From contig LT827122.1 in assembly GCA_900169975.1 (NCBI GenBank), positions 62,001-126,000 of the forward strand: a stretch of 64,000 nt of DNA, read 5' to 3'. Below the pieces are notes generated by a model. It was not told where the DNA came from. It did no database searches and worked only from the letters and a program-made list of their open reading frames with translations. This DNA is from Pseudoflavonifractor sp. Marseille-P3106 (GTDB taxonomy: Bacteria > Bacillota > Clostridia > Oscillospirales > Oscillospiraceae). Position 1 is the first letter of the stretch. Every line of letters begins with the position of its first letter. Positions 9,818 through 18,255 of this stretch are shown in pieces. Made by a program: the position numbers and the translations under genes.

Positions 9818-11314
9818 ATGAAAGATCTGGCCATTGAGAAGCTGGTCGCCTATGCCCGGCAGACCGGGCTCATCGAAGCGGGGGACGAGACCTGGGCGGT
9901 GAACACGCTGCTGGACGCCCTGGGCCTCTCCTCCTACACCCCCTCCGGCGCTCCCGTGACCGGGGAGATCGACCTGGCCCGGGTGCTGGACGAGCTCACC
10001 GACGACGCCGCCGCCCGCGGCCTGCTGGACGGCTCCTCCATCACCGAGCGGGACCTGTTCGACACCATGCTCATGGGGCGGATCACCCCCCGCCCCGCCC
10101 AGGTGACCCGGCAGTTCCGAACCCTCTATGCCCAGTCCCCCCGGGCGGCCACCGACTGGTACTATCGATTCAGCCAGGACACCAACTATATCCGGCGGGA
10201 TCGCATCGTCAGGGACATGAAGTGGGTCGTTCCCACAGAATACGGCGAGCTGGATATCACGGTGAACCTCTCCAAACCGGAGAAGGACCCCAAGGCCATC
10301 GCCGCCGCCCGGGACCTCCCGGCGGGGGGCTATCCCATGTGCCAGCTCTGCGCTGAGAACGAGGGCTACGCCGGCCGGCTGGACCACCCCGCCCGGTCCA
10401 GCCACCGCATCATCCCCATCACCATCCACGGCGCGCCCTGGTTTTTGCAGTACTCCCCCTACGTCTACTACAACGAGCACTGCATCTGCCTCAACGCCCG
10501 GCACACCCCCATGAAGATCGACCGGGCCTGCTTTGCCAAACTGCTGGACTTCGTAAGGCAGTTCCCCCACTACTTTGTGGGCTCCAATGCCGACCTGCCC
10601 ATTGTGGGCGGCTCCATTCTGGCCCACGACCACTTCCAGGGCGGGCGCTACACCTTCGCCATGGAGAAGGCCCCGGTGGAGACCCCTGTCTCCTTCCCGG
10701 ACTACCCCGGCATCCGGGCGGGGATCGTCCGCTGGCCCATGTCGGTGCTGCGGCTCACCGGGCCTGACCCGGAGGCGCTCACCGATCTGGCCGACCGCAT
10801 CCTCCGGAGCTGGCGGGGCTATACCGACGCCGAGGCCGTGATCTTTGCCGAGACCGACGGCGTGCCCCACAACACCATCACCCCCATCGCCCGCCGCCGG
10901 GGGGAAGACTACGAGTTGGATCTGGTGCTCCGGAACAACCTCACCACCCCGGAGCATCCTCTGGGGCTCTACCACCCCCACGCCGAGCTGCACCACATCA
11001 AGAAGGAGAACATCGGCCTCATCGAGGTGATGGGTCTGGCCGTGCTCCCCGCCCGTCTCAAGGAGGAGCTGGGGGCGGTGGCCGACGCGCTGGTCCGGGG
11101 CGCCGATCTCCGCGCCGACGAGCGCACGGTCAAGCACGCCGACTGGGCTGAGGGCTTCCGGAACAAATACGGGACCATCGATTCCTCCAACGCCCTGGAC
11201 ATCGTGAAGAAGGAGACCGGTCTGGTCTTTGCCCAGGTGCTGGAGCACGCCGGGGTCTACCGGCGGGATGCGGCCGGACGGGAGGCCTTCCTCCGGTTCA
11301 TAAGGCAGGTGTGA
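9818..11314 (+). CDS. galT: Galactose-1-phosphate uridylyltransferase, class II
   Basis: 498 residues from ATG 9818 (an in-frame GTG at 9809 is less well spaced from GAGGTGA). It is the long Firmicutes form of GalT, unlike the ~350-residue Escherichia coli class. The active-site region reads GGSILAHDHFQGG with His270 and His272 forming the His-x-His element that carries the uridylyl group. Family blocks YEHCICLNARHTPM-like YNEHCICLN and KKETGLVFAQVLEHAGV are present. It exchanges UMP between UDP-glucose and galactose 1-phosphate. Confidence 0.95.
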   Translation: MKDLAIEKLVAYARQTGLIEAGDETWAVNTLLDALGLSSYTPSGAPVTGEIDLARVLDELTDDAAARGLLDGSSITERDLFDTMLMGRITPRPAQVTRQFRTLYAQSPRAATDWYYRFSQDTNYIRRDRIVRDMKWVVPTEYGELDITVNLSKPEKDPKAIAAARDLPAGGYPMCQLCAENEGYAGRLDHPARSSHRIIPITIHGAPWFLQYSPYVYYNEHCICLNARHTPMKIDRACFAKLLDFVRQFPHYFVGSNADLPIVGGSILAHDHFQGGRYTFAMEKAPVETPVSFPDYPGIRAGIVRWPMSVLRLTGPDPEALTDLADRILRSWRGYTDAEAVIFAETDGVPHNTITPIARRRGEDYELDLVLRNNLTTPEHPLGLYHPHAELHHIKKENIGLIEVMGLAVLPARLKEELGAVADALVRGADLRADERTVKHADWAEGFRNKYGTIDSSNALDIVKKETGLVFAQVLEHAGVYRRDAAGREAFLRFIRQV

Positions 11315-11318
11315 GGGG

Positions 11319-12362
11319 ATGGACCTGATCGAACGGCCCTTCGGTACCACCGCGGACGGGCAGGCGGTCTCCTGCTGGACGCTGACCAACACCTGGGGCA
11401 TGACCGCCGAGGTGCTCACTTACGGGGCGACGCTCCGCGCGCTCTGCGTCCCTGCCCCAGAGGGGGTCCGGGACGTGGCCCTGGGCTTTGACAGCGTATC
11501 GGCCTATGAGGCCCATCAGGATACCGCCATGGGCGGGGTGGTGGGCCGGGTGGCCGGACGCATCGGCGGGGCGTCCTTTTTCCTGGACGGAAAGGCGTTT
11601 CCCCTCTCCCCCAGTCAGGCGCCCAACTGCCTGCACGGCGGCTTTTTCGGCTTCCACCGCCGGGTGTGGCAGGCGCGGCCCGCCCGGCGGGGCGGGCTGG
11701 AGCTCTCCTATGTCAGTCCGGCGGGAGAGGAAGGCTTTCCGGGCCGGGTGGAGATCCGGGTGACCTACGCCCTCACGGAGGACAACGCCCTGTCTCTTTT
11801 CTACCACGCCGAGACCGACGCCCCCACCGTCCTGAATCTCACCAACCACAGCTATTTCAATCTGGCCGGACACGCCGCGGGAGACGTGGCGGAACACCGG
11901 GTGGAGCTCCGGGCCGACCGGTATCTGGAGCTGGGGGACGGCAGCGTGCCCACGGGGCGGCTCCCGGATGTGGCCGGGACCCCCTTCGACCTGCGCCGTC
12001 CCACCCTGCTGGGGCCGGGACTGGACAGCGATCACCCTCAGATCCGGGCAGGGCGGGGCTACGACCACTGCTTTGCGCTGGGCGCAGAGCCCCGGGTCCC
12101 CTGCCGGCCGGCGGCACGGGTGGAGGCCGCCGGGGTGCGGATGGAATGTGAGACCACCCAGCCCGGACTGGTGCTTTACACCGCCAACTATCTGGAGGCT
12201 CCCGACGGAAAAGGGGGCGCCCATTACCGCCCCCGCTCCGGGCTGTGCCTGGAGGCCCAGAACTGGCCGGACGCCATCCACCACGGGGACTTTCCTGACA
12301 GCGTCCTGCGTCCGGGGGAGCGGTACGACCAGGAGACCCGTTATCGGTTTTCTACCTGCTGA
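11319..12362 (+). CDS. galM: Aldose 1-epimerase (mutarotase)
   Basis: 347 residues, starting four bases after galT. It interconverts alpha and beta forms of galactose so that galactokinase receives its preferred anomer. Conserved blocks are GGVVGRVAGRIGGASFFLDG, LTNHSYFNLAGH (general acid His), GYDHCFALG, and CLEAQNWPDAIHH containing the catalytic Glu. Length and motif order fit the GalM family. It ends the gal operon. Confidence 0.95.
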   Translation: MDLIERPFGTTADGQAVSCWTLTNTWGMTAEVLTYGATLRALCVPAPEGVRDVALGFDSVSAYEAHQDTAMGGVVGRVAGRIGGASFFLDGKAFPLSPSQAPNCLHGGFFGFHRRVWQARPARRGGLELSYVSPAGEEGFPGRVEIRVTYALTEDNALSLFYHAETDAPTVLNLTNHSYFNLAGHAAGDVAEHRVELRADRYLELGDGSVPTGRLPDVAGTPFDLRRPTLLGPGLDSDHPQIRAGRGYDHCFALGAEPRVPCRPAARVEAAGVRMECETTQPGLVLYTANYLEAPDGKGGAHYRPRSGLCLEAQNWPDAIHHGDFPDSVLRPGERYDQETRYRFSTC

Positions 12363-12365
12363 ACC

Positions 12366-12402
12366 AAAAAACGGCTGCCCCCAGCAGGGGACAGCCGTTT
12401 TT
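12366..12402. terminator. Bidirectional terminator between galM and chr genes
   Basis: AAAAACGGCTG paired with CAGCCGTTTTT around a CCCCCAGCAGGGG core. A-tract on one side and T-tract on the other allow it to end transcription from both convergent units. Confidence 0.85.
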
Positions 12403-12422
12403 ACGGATCGCTCCGAGGCCGC

Positions 12423-12971
12423 TCAGGCCCCCAGGACAGGCAGGATCACACCGTAGAAAAGCGCACCCAGGCCCCCGCAGGTGGCCAGCGTGATGATGGG
12501 ATTGATCTTGCACCTCCAGACCATAAACAGAGCCACGCCGAAAAAGAGGAGGCTGTAAACGCTGGTGATGGAGATCTTCGCCACCGAGAGACAAGAGGCG
12601 GCGATCAGCCCGATCACTGCCGGGCGGATGCCGGACAGGGCGTTTTTCAGCGCAGGGCTGTCCTTGAACTTGGAGAAGTAGATGGACACGAGGAGGGACA
12701 GACAAAAGGGGATTAGCAGCGTACACAAAGAGCAGATAATCCCGCCGCCGATGCCGAAGAGGTTGTAACCCACAAAGGTGGAGGAATTCACCGCGATGGG
12801 GCCGGGGGTCATCTCGGCAATGGCCACGATGTTGACAAAGTCGGCGGGATTGATCCAGCCGTGACCGTCCACCACCTCACGCTGAATAAAGGAAAGGACG
12901 GCGTAGCCTCCGCCAAAGGAGAACGCGCCGATCTTCAAGAAGGAGAAGCAAACTTGCAGCAGCAGATTCAT
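12423..12971 (-). CDS. Short-chain chromate-type transporter, second half
   Basis: 182 residues of the ChrA (CHR) family in its short, single-domain form. The conserved N-terminal block FLKIGAFSFGGGYAVLSFIQ and TPGPIAVNSSTFVGY are visible, followed by several membrane segments. Short CHR proteins work as pairs of two unequal halves, as YwrA/YwrB of Bacillus subtilis do. The start ATG overlaps the stop of the upstream partner by four bases. The substrate is not certain; chromate export is known for some pairs, and sulfate or other anions are possible. Confidence 0.9.
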   Translation of the reverse strand: MNLLLQVCFSFLKIGAFSFGGGYAVLSFIQREVVDGHGWINPADFVNIVAIAEMTPGPIAVNSSTFVGYNLFGIGGGIICSLCTLLIPFCLSLLVSIYFSKFKDSPALKNALSGIRPAVIGLIAASCLSVAKISITSVYSLLFFGVALFMVWRCKINPIITLATCGGLGALFYGVILPVLGA

Positions 12972-13546
12972 TTGGACTCCTCCTTTTTTTCCCGGTGGGC
13001 ATCCACCGCTTTGACCACCTGGCCGCGCAGCAGAAGGCCGTAGGCAGCCGAACAGACCACCACCACAATGGGGTGCAGGCCAAACACAGCCACGGCCACA
13101 AAGCCGAACAGCGCCACGATCCAGTTAAAATACGCTCCCACCTTGGCCGACTTGGCCAACTTGACCACCGCATACAGGATGAGGGCTGCCACTGCGGGCC
13201 GCACGCCGTTAAAAATATACTGCGTCACGGGATAGTCCATAATATTGTGAAACACCATGGCGATGAGCAGGATAATGATGACCGAGGGAGTCGCCGCCCC
13301 CAGAACAGCCGCCACGGAGCCGGGCGCCCGGGCCACCCGATAGCCCACAAAGGTGGCCGAGTTGGTGGCCAGGGGCCCGGGCAGGCTGTTGGTCAGGGAG
13401 ATGGCGTCCAGGAATTCTTCGTCCGTCATCCAGTGCTTGGTCTCCACCACCTCCCGCTGAATGATGGGCAGCATGGCATATCCGCCGCCGATGGTGAACA
13501 GTCCGATCTTAAAAAATACCAGAAAGATTTCGAAAAGCCGCTTCAT
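12968..13546 (-). CDS. Short-chain chromate-type transporter, first half
   Basis: 192 residues from the ATG at 13546 (MKRLFEIFLV); the frame runs five codons further up, but GGGAGG is spaced eight bases before this ATG. CHR domain blocks FFKIGLFTIGGGYAMLPIIQ and LPGPLATNSATFVGYR are clear. It pairs with the overlapping downstream gene. The two halves would assemble as a heterodimer in the membrane. Expression probably starts at the TTGCAA/TAAGAT promoter 33 bases upstream, opposite the Lrp-like gene. Confidence 0.9.
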   Translation of the reverse strand: MKRLFEIFLVFFKIGLFTIGGGYAMLPIIQREVVETKHWMTDEEFLDAISLTNSLPGPLATNSATFVGYRVARAPGSVAAVLGAATPSVIIILLIAMVFHNIMDYPVTQYIFNGVRPAVAALILYAVVKLAKSAKVGAYFNWIVALFGFVAVAVFGLHPIVVVVCSAAYGLLLRGQVVKAVDAHREKKEESK

Positions 13547-13578
13547 TCCTCCGCCTCCCACTGTTTGATGGTGACCTT

Positions 13579-13607
13579 ATCTTACCGCGCAAGATTTCAA
13601 ATTGCAA
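13579..13607 (-). promoter_or_regulatory. Promoter of the chr pair
   Basis: On the minus strand TTGCAA (13602-13607) and TAAGAT (13579-13584) are separated by exactly 17 bases. It is correctly placed and oriented for the transporter pair. Confidence 0.65.
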
Positions 13608-13718
13608 TACTCTGTTTTCCTTTTTGAAATAATATAACCTTTTGTACGATTCTTTTGACACCAATTGTAATCTATTTTGACAAATTTGATAAAAAATATA
13701 TTTCAAAAAGAAAACTCG

Positions 13719-13747
13719 TTGCTTTTTTTCTGGATATTCGTTACAAT
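13719..13747 (+). promoter_or_regulatory. Promoter of the Lrp/AsnC gene
   Basis: TTGCTT (13719-13724) and TACAAT (13742-13747) with a 17-base spacer, 44 bases before the ATG. Two TTTTGACA elements (13653-13660 and 13675-13682) lie between this and the divergent chr promoter and could be regulator sites; that is a guess. Confidence 0.55.
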
Positions 13748-13790
13748 ATACGGTAATGCGCTACCTTGTAAAAATATGGGGGAGATCCTG

Positions 13791-14249
13791 ATGAAAAGCA
13801 ACACCCTGGATCGGGCGGATCAGCAAATTTTAGACATTTTAATTGAAAATTCCAGAACTTCTCTTATTGAGATCGCAGATCGGGTGGGCTTGTCCCGGGT
13901 GGCGGTCAAGAACCGCATGGACGTCCTGGAGCAAAAGGGTGTCATCGAGCGCTACACCATTGTCTTAAACCCGGAAAAGGTGGGACGGAACGTCTCCGTC
14001 TTTTTTGACCTCCAAGTGCAGCCCGCCCACCTTCGAGAGGTCGCGGACCGGCTGATCGAGGAAGAGGCTGTCACGGACGTATATCTGATGACCGGCCCCG
14101 GCAAGCTCCACGTGCACGCGGTCCTGGAGATGAATCAGGACCTGGAGCATTTTGTCCTGGAAAAGCTCTACCCCCTTCCCGGTATTGAGCATATCAGCAG
14201 TGATATTATCGTCTCCCGGATCAAGACGCGCAAGGGAATCCGCATCTGA
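13791..14249 (+). CDS. Lrp/AsnC family regulator
   Basis: 152 residues from ATG 13791, which has GGGGGAGA ahead of it; the open frame extends further up without a ribosome site. The N-terminal winged helix (LDRADQQILDILIENSRTSL, then VGLSRVAVKNRMDVLE) and C-terminal RAM ligand domain with VTDVYLMTGPGKLHVHAV are typical. It is transcribed away from the short CHR pair and towards the peptide importer. In Bacillus subtilis a regulator of this family (YwrC) sits with ywrA/ywrB, so control of the transporters is the likeliest task. Confidence 0.92.
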   Translation: MKSNTLDRADQQILDILIENSRTSLIEIADRVGLSRVAVKNRMDVLEQKGVIERYTIVLNPEKVGRNVSVFFDLQVQPAHLREVADRLIEEEAVTDVYLMTGPGKLHVHAVLEMNQDLEHFVLEKLYPLPGIEHISSDIIVSRIKTRKGIRI

Positions 14250-14308
14250 GAAAACGCAAAAGCGAAATATTGACAAAAAGTATTATAATTGACACTTTTA
14301 CAACAGAG

Positions 14309-14344
14309 TGACAGCTTCCCAGTCGGGAGAGCTGTCATTTTTTT
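14309..14344 (+). terminator. Terminator after the Lrp/AsnC gene
   Basis: Stem TGACAGCT-TCCC / GGGA-AGCTGTCA with a one-base bulge and loop AGTC, followed by TTTTTTTA. It isolates the regulator from the dpp operon. Confidence 0.8.
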
Positions 14345-14445
14345 ATGTATTTCCCCTGGAGGTAAGTACTGTTTTTTATGGGGATTTGGGAAAAAGATTA
14401 AAAAAAGAAGAAAACGGGCGGCGATTTTTGTCAGAACAACGAAAG

Positions 14446-14460
14446 TTGTCAAGATGACAA
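14446..14460. promoter_or_regulatory. TTGTC-N5-GACAA palindrome upstream of dpp promoter
   Basis: A perfect dyad, TTGTC AAGAT GACAA, ends ten bases before the -35 box of the dpp operon. Another TTTTGTCA (14426-14433) lies upstream in the same 317-base gap. It may be an operator for the adjacent Lrp/AsnC-type protein; no direct evidence links them. Confidence 0.4.
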
Positions 14461-14469
14461 AAGAAAGTG

Positions 14470-14498
14470 TTGCAAAAATGTGGCTGTGGCCTTATGAT
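14470..14498 (+). promoter_or_regulatory. Promoter of the dpp/ggt operon
   Basis: TTGCAA (14470-14475) and TATGAT (14493-14498) with a 17-base spacer, about 65 bases before the first gene of the operon. It is the only good sigma-A pair in the gap. Confidence 0.7.
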
Positions 14499-14567
14499 AA
14501 GAAAAACAATTTGACAATGTAGTTAGCAAAAGGAAAGCTATAACTTTCTTTTCGGGAGGCGCTGTTG

Positions 14568-15509
14568 ATGCGAAAATACGTTTTCAAGCGAATTGTGCTG
14601 ATGTTTTTGCTCCTGCTGGGCATGAGTTTTATTGTGTTTGCCAGCTTGTACATTGCCCCCGGAGATCCGGCCACCATGGTGGCCGGCGTCAGCGCCACAG
14701 AGGAGGATATTGCCCAGGTGCGGGCCAGCCTGGGGCTGGACAAGCCCTTTCTGGTCCAGTATCTGATCTATCTGAAAAACCTCGTCACACTGGACCTGGG
14801 CACCTCCTACACCACCCGGCAGCCCATTCTCAACGAGATCCTGGTCCGCCTGCCCAACACGCTGAATCTGGCCTGTGCCAGTATGATCCTGGCCGTGCTG
14901 GTGGGCATCCCGGCCGGTATCCTCACCGCGCTGAAAAAAGACAAGCTGGTGGACAATGTGCTCACCACAGGCTCTCTTATCGGCATCTCTATCCCCAACT
15001 TCCTTCTGGGCACGATTTTGATGTACATCTTTTCCGTGGTCCTCAAATGGCTCCCCTCCGGCGGCATGACGCACTATTTCTGGACCCCAATCGGCTTTAA
15101 GGAGGTCATCCTCCCCGCCATCGCCCTCTCCACCGCCACCGTGGCCAGCTTCACCCGCATCGGCCGCTCGGCCATGCTGGACGTGCTCCAGTCCGATTAC
15201 ATCCGCACCGCCAAATCCAAGGGTCTCAAGCGCAAGACTATCATCGGCGTCCACGCTCTGCGCAACGCCCTCATCCCGCTGGTCACCCAGTTCGGCACCA
15301 GCTTCGGCGGACTGCTGGGCGGCGCCATCATCACCGAGCAGGTGTTCGTCATCAACGGCATCGGAACCTATCTCATCAAGGCCATCAACAACCGGGACTA
15401 CCCGGTGGTCCAGAGCACCGTTCTGGTGATCGCGGCCATGTTCATCCTCATCAACCTGCTGGTCGATCTCTTCTACTGCGTCATCGATCCGCGCATCAAA
15501 TATGAATAA
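14568..15509 (+). CDS. Peptide ABC transporter permease (DppB type)
   Basis: 313 residues from ATG 14568; a TTG one codon earlier is possible, but GGGAGG is best spaced for the ATG. The N-terminal membrane segment, the extracellular GDPATMVAGVSATEEDIAQV and the cytoplasmic EAA loop (DYIRTAKSKGLKRKTIIGVH) are those of DppB/OppB. Six membrane segments are expected. First gene of an operon with DppC, binding protein, two ATPases and a gamma-glutamyltransferase. Confidence 0.93.
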   Translation: MRKYVFKRIVLMFLLLLGMSFIVFASLYIAPGDPATMVAGVSATEEDIAQVRASLGLDKPFLVQYLIYLKNLVTLDLGTSYTTRQPILNEILVRLPNTLNLACASMILAVLVGIPAGILTALKKDKLVDNVLTTGSLIGISIPNFLLGTILMYIFSVVLKWLPSGGMTHYFWTPIGFKEVILPAIALSTATVASFTRIGRSAMLDVLQSDYIRTAKSKGLKRKTIIGVHALRNALIPLVTQFGTSFGGLLGGAIITEQVFVINGIGTYLIKAINNRDYPVVQSTVLVIAAMFILINLLVDLFYCVIDPRIKYE

Positions 15510-15523
15510 GGGAGGTGCGCGGC

Positions 15524-16444
15524 ATGGATGAGAAAAAGCGCAGTCACCCCATTCGCGCAGCCTTTCGCAAGCTGCTGAAAAACAAGTTGGCCACGATCTG
15601 CTTTTTCCTGCTGATCGCAGAGGTCGTTCTGGTGGTCCTGGCGCCGGTGATCTCTCCCTACGGCTATGAAGAGCAGGATCCCTCCATCCGCCTCCGCCCC
15701 GGCATCTGGGCTAAGTGGACGGTGGAGACAGACGTCAATGCCCCCGGCTACAAGCCCACCGAGCAGTACGTTCCGGGACACCCTTTGGGCACCGACAACT
15801 TCGGCCGGGATGTCTTTTCCCGCCTTCTGTGGGGCGGCCGGGTCTCGTTGATGGTCGGCTTCGTCTCCACGGCCATGGGCCTTGTGGTGGGCGTCGCCTG
15901 CGGACTGCTGGCCGGGTACTACAAAAGGCTGGACAACATTATCATGCGGTTTATGGATCTGCTGTTCACCTTTCCCAGTATTTTGCTGGCAATGCTGATC
16001 GTGGCCATGCTGGGCGTCAACACCTTTAACGCCATGCTGGCCATCAGCATCTGGTCCATCCCCTCCTTTGCCCGAATGGTCCGGGGCAAGGTGCTCCAGA
16101 TCAAGGAGGAGGACTACGTGATGGCTACCCGCTCCCTGGGCGCCCGGGACTCCCGCATCCTGCTGGTCCACGTGCTGAAAAACGCCCTGCCCACCATCAT
16201 CGTCATTGCCACCATGCGAATGGCCACTTCCATTATCTCCATCTCCACTCTGAGTTATCTGGGCATGGGCGTCACACCTCCCATGCCGGAGTGGGGCGGA
16301 ATGATCGCCGCAGCCAAGGAATATCTGTGGCAGCGGCCCAGCCTGATCTTCGTGCCCGGCCTGGCGGTGATGATCACCGTGATCTGTTTCAACATCCTGG
16401 GGGACAAGCTCCGGGACATCCTGGATCCCAGTCTGAAGGACTGA
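15524..16444 (+). CDS. Peptide ABC transporter permease (DppC type)
   Basis: 306 residues from ATG 15524, with GGAGG just upstream (the GTG at 15515 overlaps that site). DppC/OppC features are the N-terminal segment after a Lys/Arg-rich leader, HPLGTDNFGRDVFSRLLWG, and the EAA loop DYVMATRSLGARDSRILL. A 60-residue extracellular segment after TM1 (PSIRLRPGIWAKW...) is somewhat long. It pairs with the preceding permease. Confidence 0.93.
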   Translation: MDEKKRSHPIRAAFRKLLKNKLATICFFLLIAEVVLVVLAPVISPYGYEEQDPSIRLRPGIWAKWTVETDVNAPGYKPTEQYVPGHPLGTDNFGRDVFSRLLWGGRVSLMVGFVSTAMGLVVGVACGLLAGYYKRLDNIIMRFMDLLFTFPSILLAMLIVAMLGVNTFNAMLAISIWSIPSFARMVRGKVLQIKEEDYVMATRSLGARDSRILLVHVLKNALPTIIVIATMRMATSIISISTLSYLGMGVTPPMPEWGGMIAAAKEYLWQRPSLIFVPGLAVMITVICFNILGDKLRDILDPSLKD

Positions 16445-16512
16445 ATCGGTATTGTTTGCCAAGGACGGCTGGCAATAGAAAGAGTCAAAAAATAGGAAAA
16501 GGAGAGAAAAAA

Positions 16513-18117
16513 ATGAAATCCTGGAAGAAGCTCATCTGCTTCGCCACCGCCTGCACCCTTTCCCTGGGCCTGCTGGCCGGCTGCGGCGACGGCAGCACCA
16601 CCCCCGCCGAGAGCGCAGCTCCCGCGAACTCCGCTGCGGCCGGATCCGCAGAGGGCAAAATGTTCAACATTGCTCTCACCGCTCCCTTCACCGGCTTTGA
16701 CCCCCTGCGGACCAACGACTCCGCCTCCACCTATGTCAACGCCCAGATCTATGAGACCCTCTACCGCATCGACCCGGTGTCCGGCGAGTACAACTGCCTG
16801 CTGGCCGCCGACTATCCCGAGTTCTCCGAGGACGGCCTGACCGCCACCATCAAACTCCGGAAGGGCGTCACCTTCCAGGACGGCACCCCCTTTAACGCCG
16901 AGGCGGTGAAGTACACCTTCGAGCTCATCAAAAACCCCGACTTCGGCTCCGCCCGTGCCTCCATCGCCGGCTCCATCGACACCATTGAGTGCCCCGATGA
17001 GAACACCGTGGTGCTCCACCTGAAGTATGAGGACGGCGTGCTGCTGGCCAAGCTGGCCCACACCAACTCCGCCATTGTCTCTCCCACCGCCCAGCAGAAG
17101 CAGGATCTGATGACCCAGCCCTGCGGCACCGGCCCTTACCAGTTCGTCAGCAGCGTCTCCGGCTCCAATGTGGTGCTCACCCGCAACGACAACTACTGGG
17201 GGGACAAGCCCGCCATCAAAGACGTGACCATGACCATCATCACCGAGGAGTCCACCGCCATCGCCCGGATGGAGACCGGCGAGGCCGACTTCATGCCCAG
17301 GATCTCCGTGGAACAGCTGCCCCGGGTGAAGGCTATGTCCAGCGTGACCTCCGACACCTCCGAGGCCGCCCAGATCTACTACTTTGCCATGCGGGCGGAA
17401 TCCGCCGTCAACCCCATCATGGCTGAGAAGGACTTCCGCACCGCTCTGGCCAAGGGCATTGACAAGCAGGGCTACGTGGATTACATCATGGAGGGCTACG
17501 CCTCTGTGGCCAACTCCGTCCTGGGCCCCAAGATCTTCGGTTACACTGAAGAGGCCGAGACCCACAACATCGCCTATGATCCCGACGGGGCCAAGGCCAT
17601 CCTGGACGCGCATCCCGGCTGGGCCGACGAGGAGATCCTCTTCCTGGTCCCGTCCACTCCTGTCTACTCCAAGATGGGGGAATATTTCCAGGCCAGCCTG
17701 ACCAAGGCCGGCTTCAACAAGATCAAGATCGAGACCATCGACTGGTCCGCTTGGCTCACCGAGAGCAAGGCCGACGGCCGCTTCGACGTCACCATGGCCG
17801 CCTGGTCCAACGTGACCCGGGACGGTTCCGAGCTGATGGAGCCCAACTTCCACTCCGTCAACGGCGCGAAGCGTATCCGCCTGCTCGCCGCCGATGCCGC
17901 CACCCTGGACGGCTACATCGACGCCAGCAAGACCACCTCAGAGAAGGACCTTCGGATCGAGAACCTGCTCAAGGCCAACGCCCTGCTGATGGATGAGGCC
18001 TATGTGCAGCCCGTCTACAACTCCACCAACCTGTTCTGCTACAACACCGCCTATACCGGCGTCACCCTGGATGCCAGCGGTACATTCTACGTCAGCGACT
18101 TCGGCTACGCGGCCTGA
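16513..18117 (+). CDS. Peptide-binding lipoprotein (SBP family 5)
   Basis: 534 residues. The frame is open well upstream, but only ATG 16513, behind GGAGAG, gives a signal peptide with lipobox (LGLLAGC). The mature protein has the extracytoplasmic family 5 signature: GFDPLRTNDSASTYVNAQIY, KLRKGVTFQDGTPFNAEAV, and TGPYQFVSSVSGSNVVLTRN. Family members bind di- and oligopeptides, nickel or glutathione; the pocket cannot be assigned from sequence. The gamma-glutamyltransferase at the operon's end favours glutathione or gamma-glutamyl peptides, as an inference. Confidence 0.92.
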   Translation: MKSWKKLICFATACTLSLGLLAGCGDGSTTPAESAAPANSAAAGSAEGKMFNIALTAPFTGFDPLRTNDSASTYVNAQIYETLYRIDPVSGEYNCLLAADYPEFSEDGLTATIKLRKGVTFQDGTPFNAEAVKYTFELIKNPDFGSARASIAGSIDTIECPDENTVVLHLKYEDGVLLAKLAHTNSAIVSPTAQQKQDLMTQPCGTGPYQFVSSVSGSNVVLTRNDNYWGDKPAIKDVTMTIITEESTAIARMETGEADFMPRISVEQLPRVKAMSSVTSDTSEAAQIYYFAMRAESAVNPIMAEKDFRTALAKGIDKQGYVDYIMEGYASVANSVLGPKIFGYTEEAETHNIAYDPDGAKAILDAHPGWADEEILFLVPSTPVYSKMGEYFQASLTKAGFNKIKIETIDWSAWLTESKADGRFDVTMAAWSNVTRDGSELMEPNFHSVNGAKRIRLLAADAATLDGYIDASKTTSEKDLRIENLLKANALLMDEAYVQPVYNSTNLFCYNTAYTGVTLDASGTFYVSDFGYAA

Positions 18118-18131
18118 GCGCCGTCTCGTCT

Positions 18132-18227
18132 CCCGCGCCGCCCGGAGGGGCGGCGCGGCGGGACGGCTGAACAAATCCCGGTGCATGTTCAGCTCCGCCC
18201 TTCCCGGCGGGGAGGTCGGAGCTGAAC
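18132..18227 (+). repeat. Two stem-loops between binding protein and ATPase genes
   Basis: The first stem pairs CCCGCGCCGCCC with a GC-rich partner at 18148-18162 around GGAG. The second pairs GTTCAGCTCCG (18187-18197) with CGGAGCTGAAC (18217-18227). Neither has a T-tract. Position after a binding-protein gene suggests protection of its mRNA or partial uncoupling of the ATPase genes. Confidence 0.6.
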
Positions 18228-18255
18228 ACGCACCTGTTTCTGAGGAGGATGCCCC

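Noticed and set aside
14270-14294. TTGACA near TATAAT downstream of the Lrp/AsnC gene
   Set aside because: Spacing is only eight bases, and a terminator follows at once; not a credible promoter.
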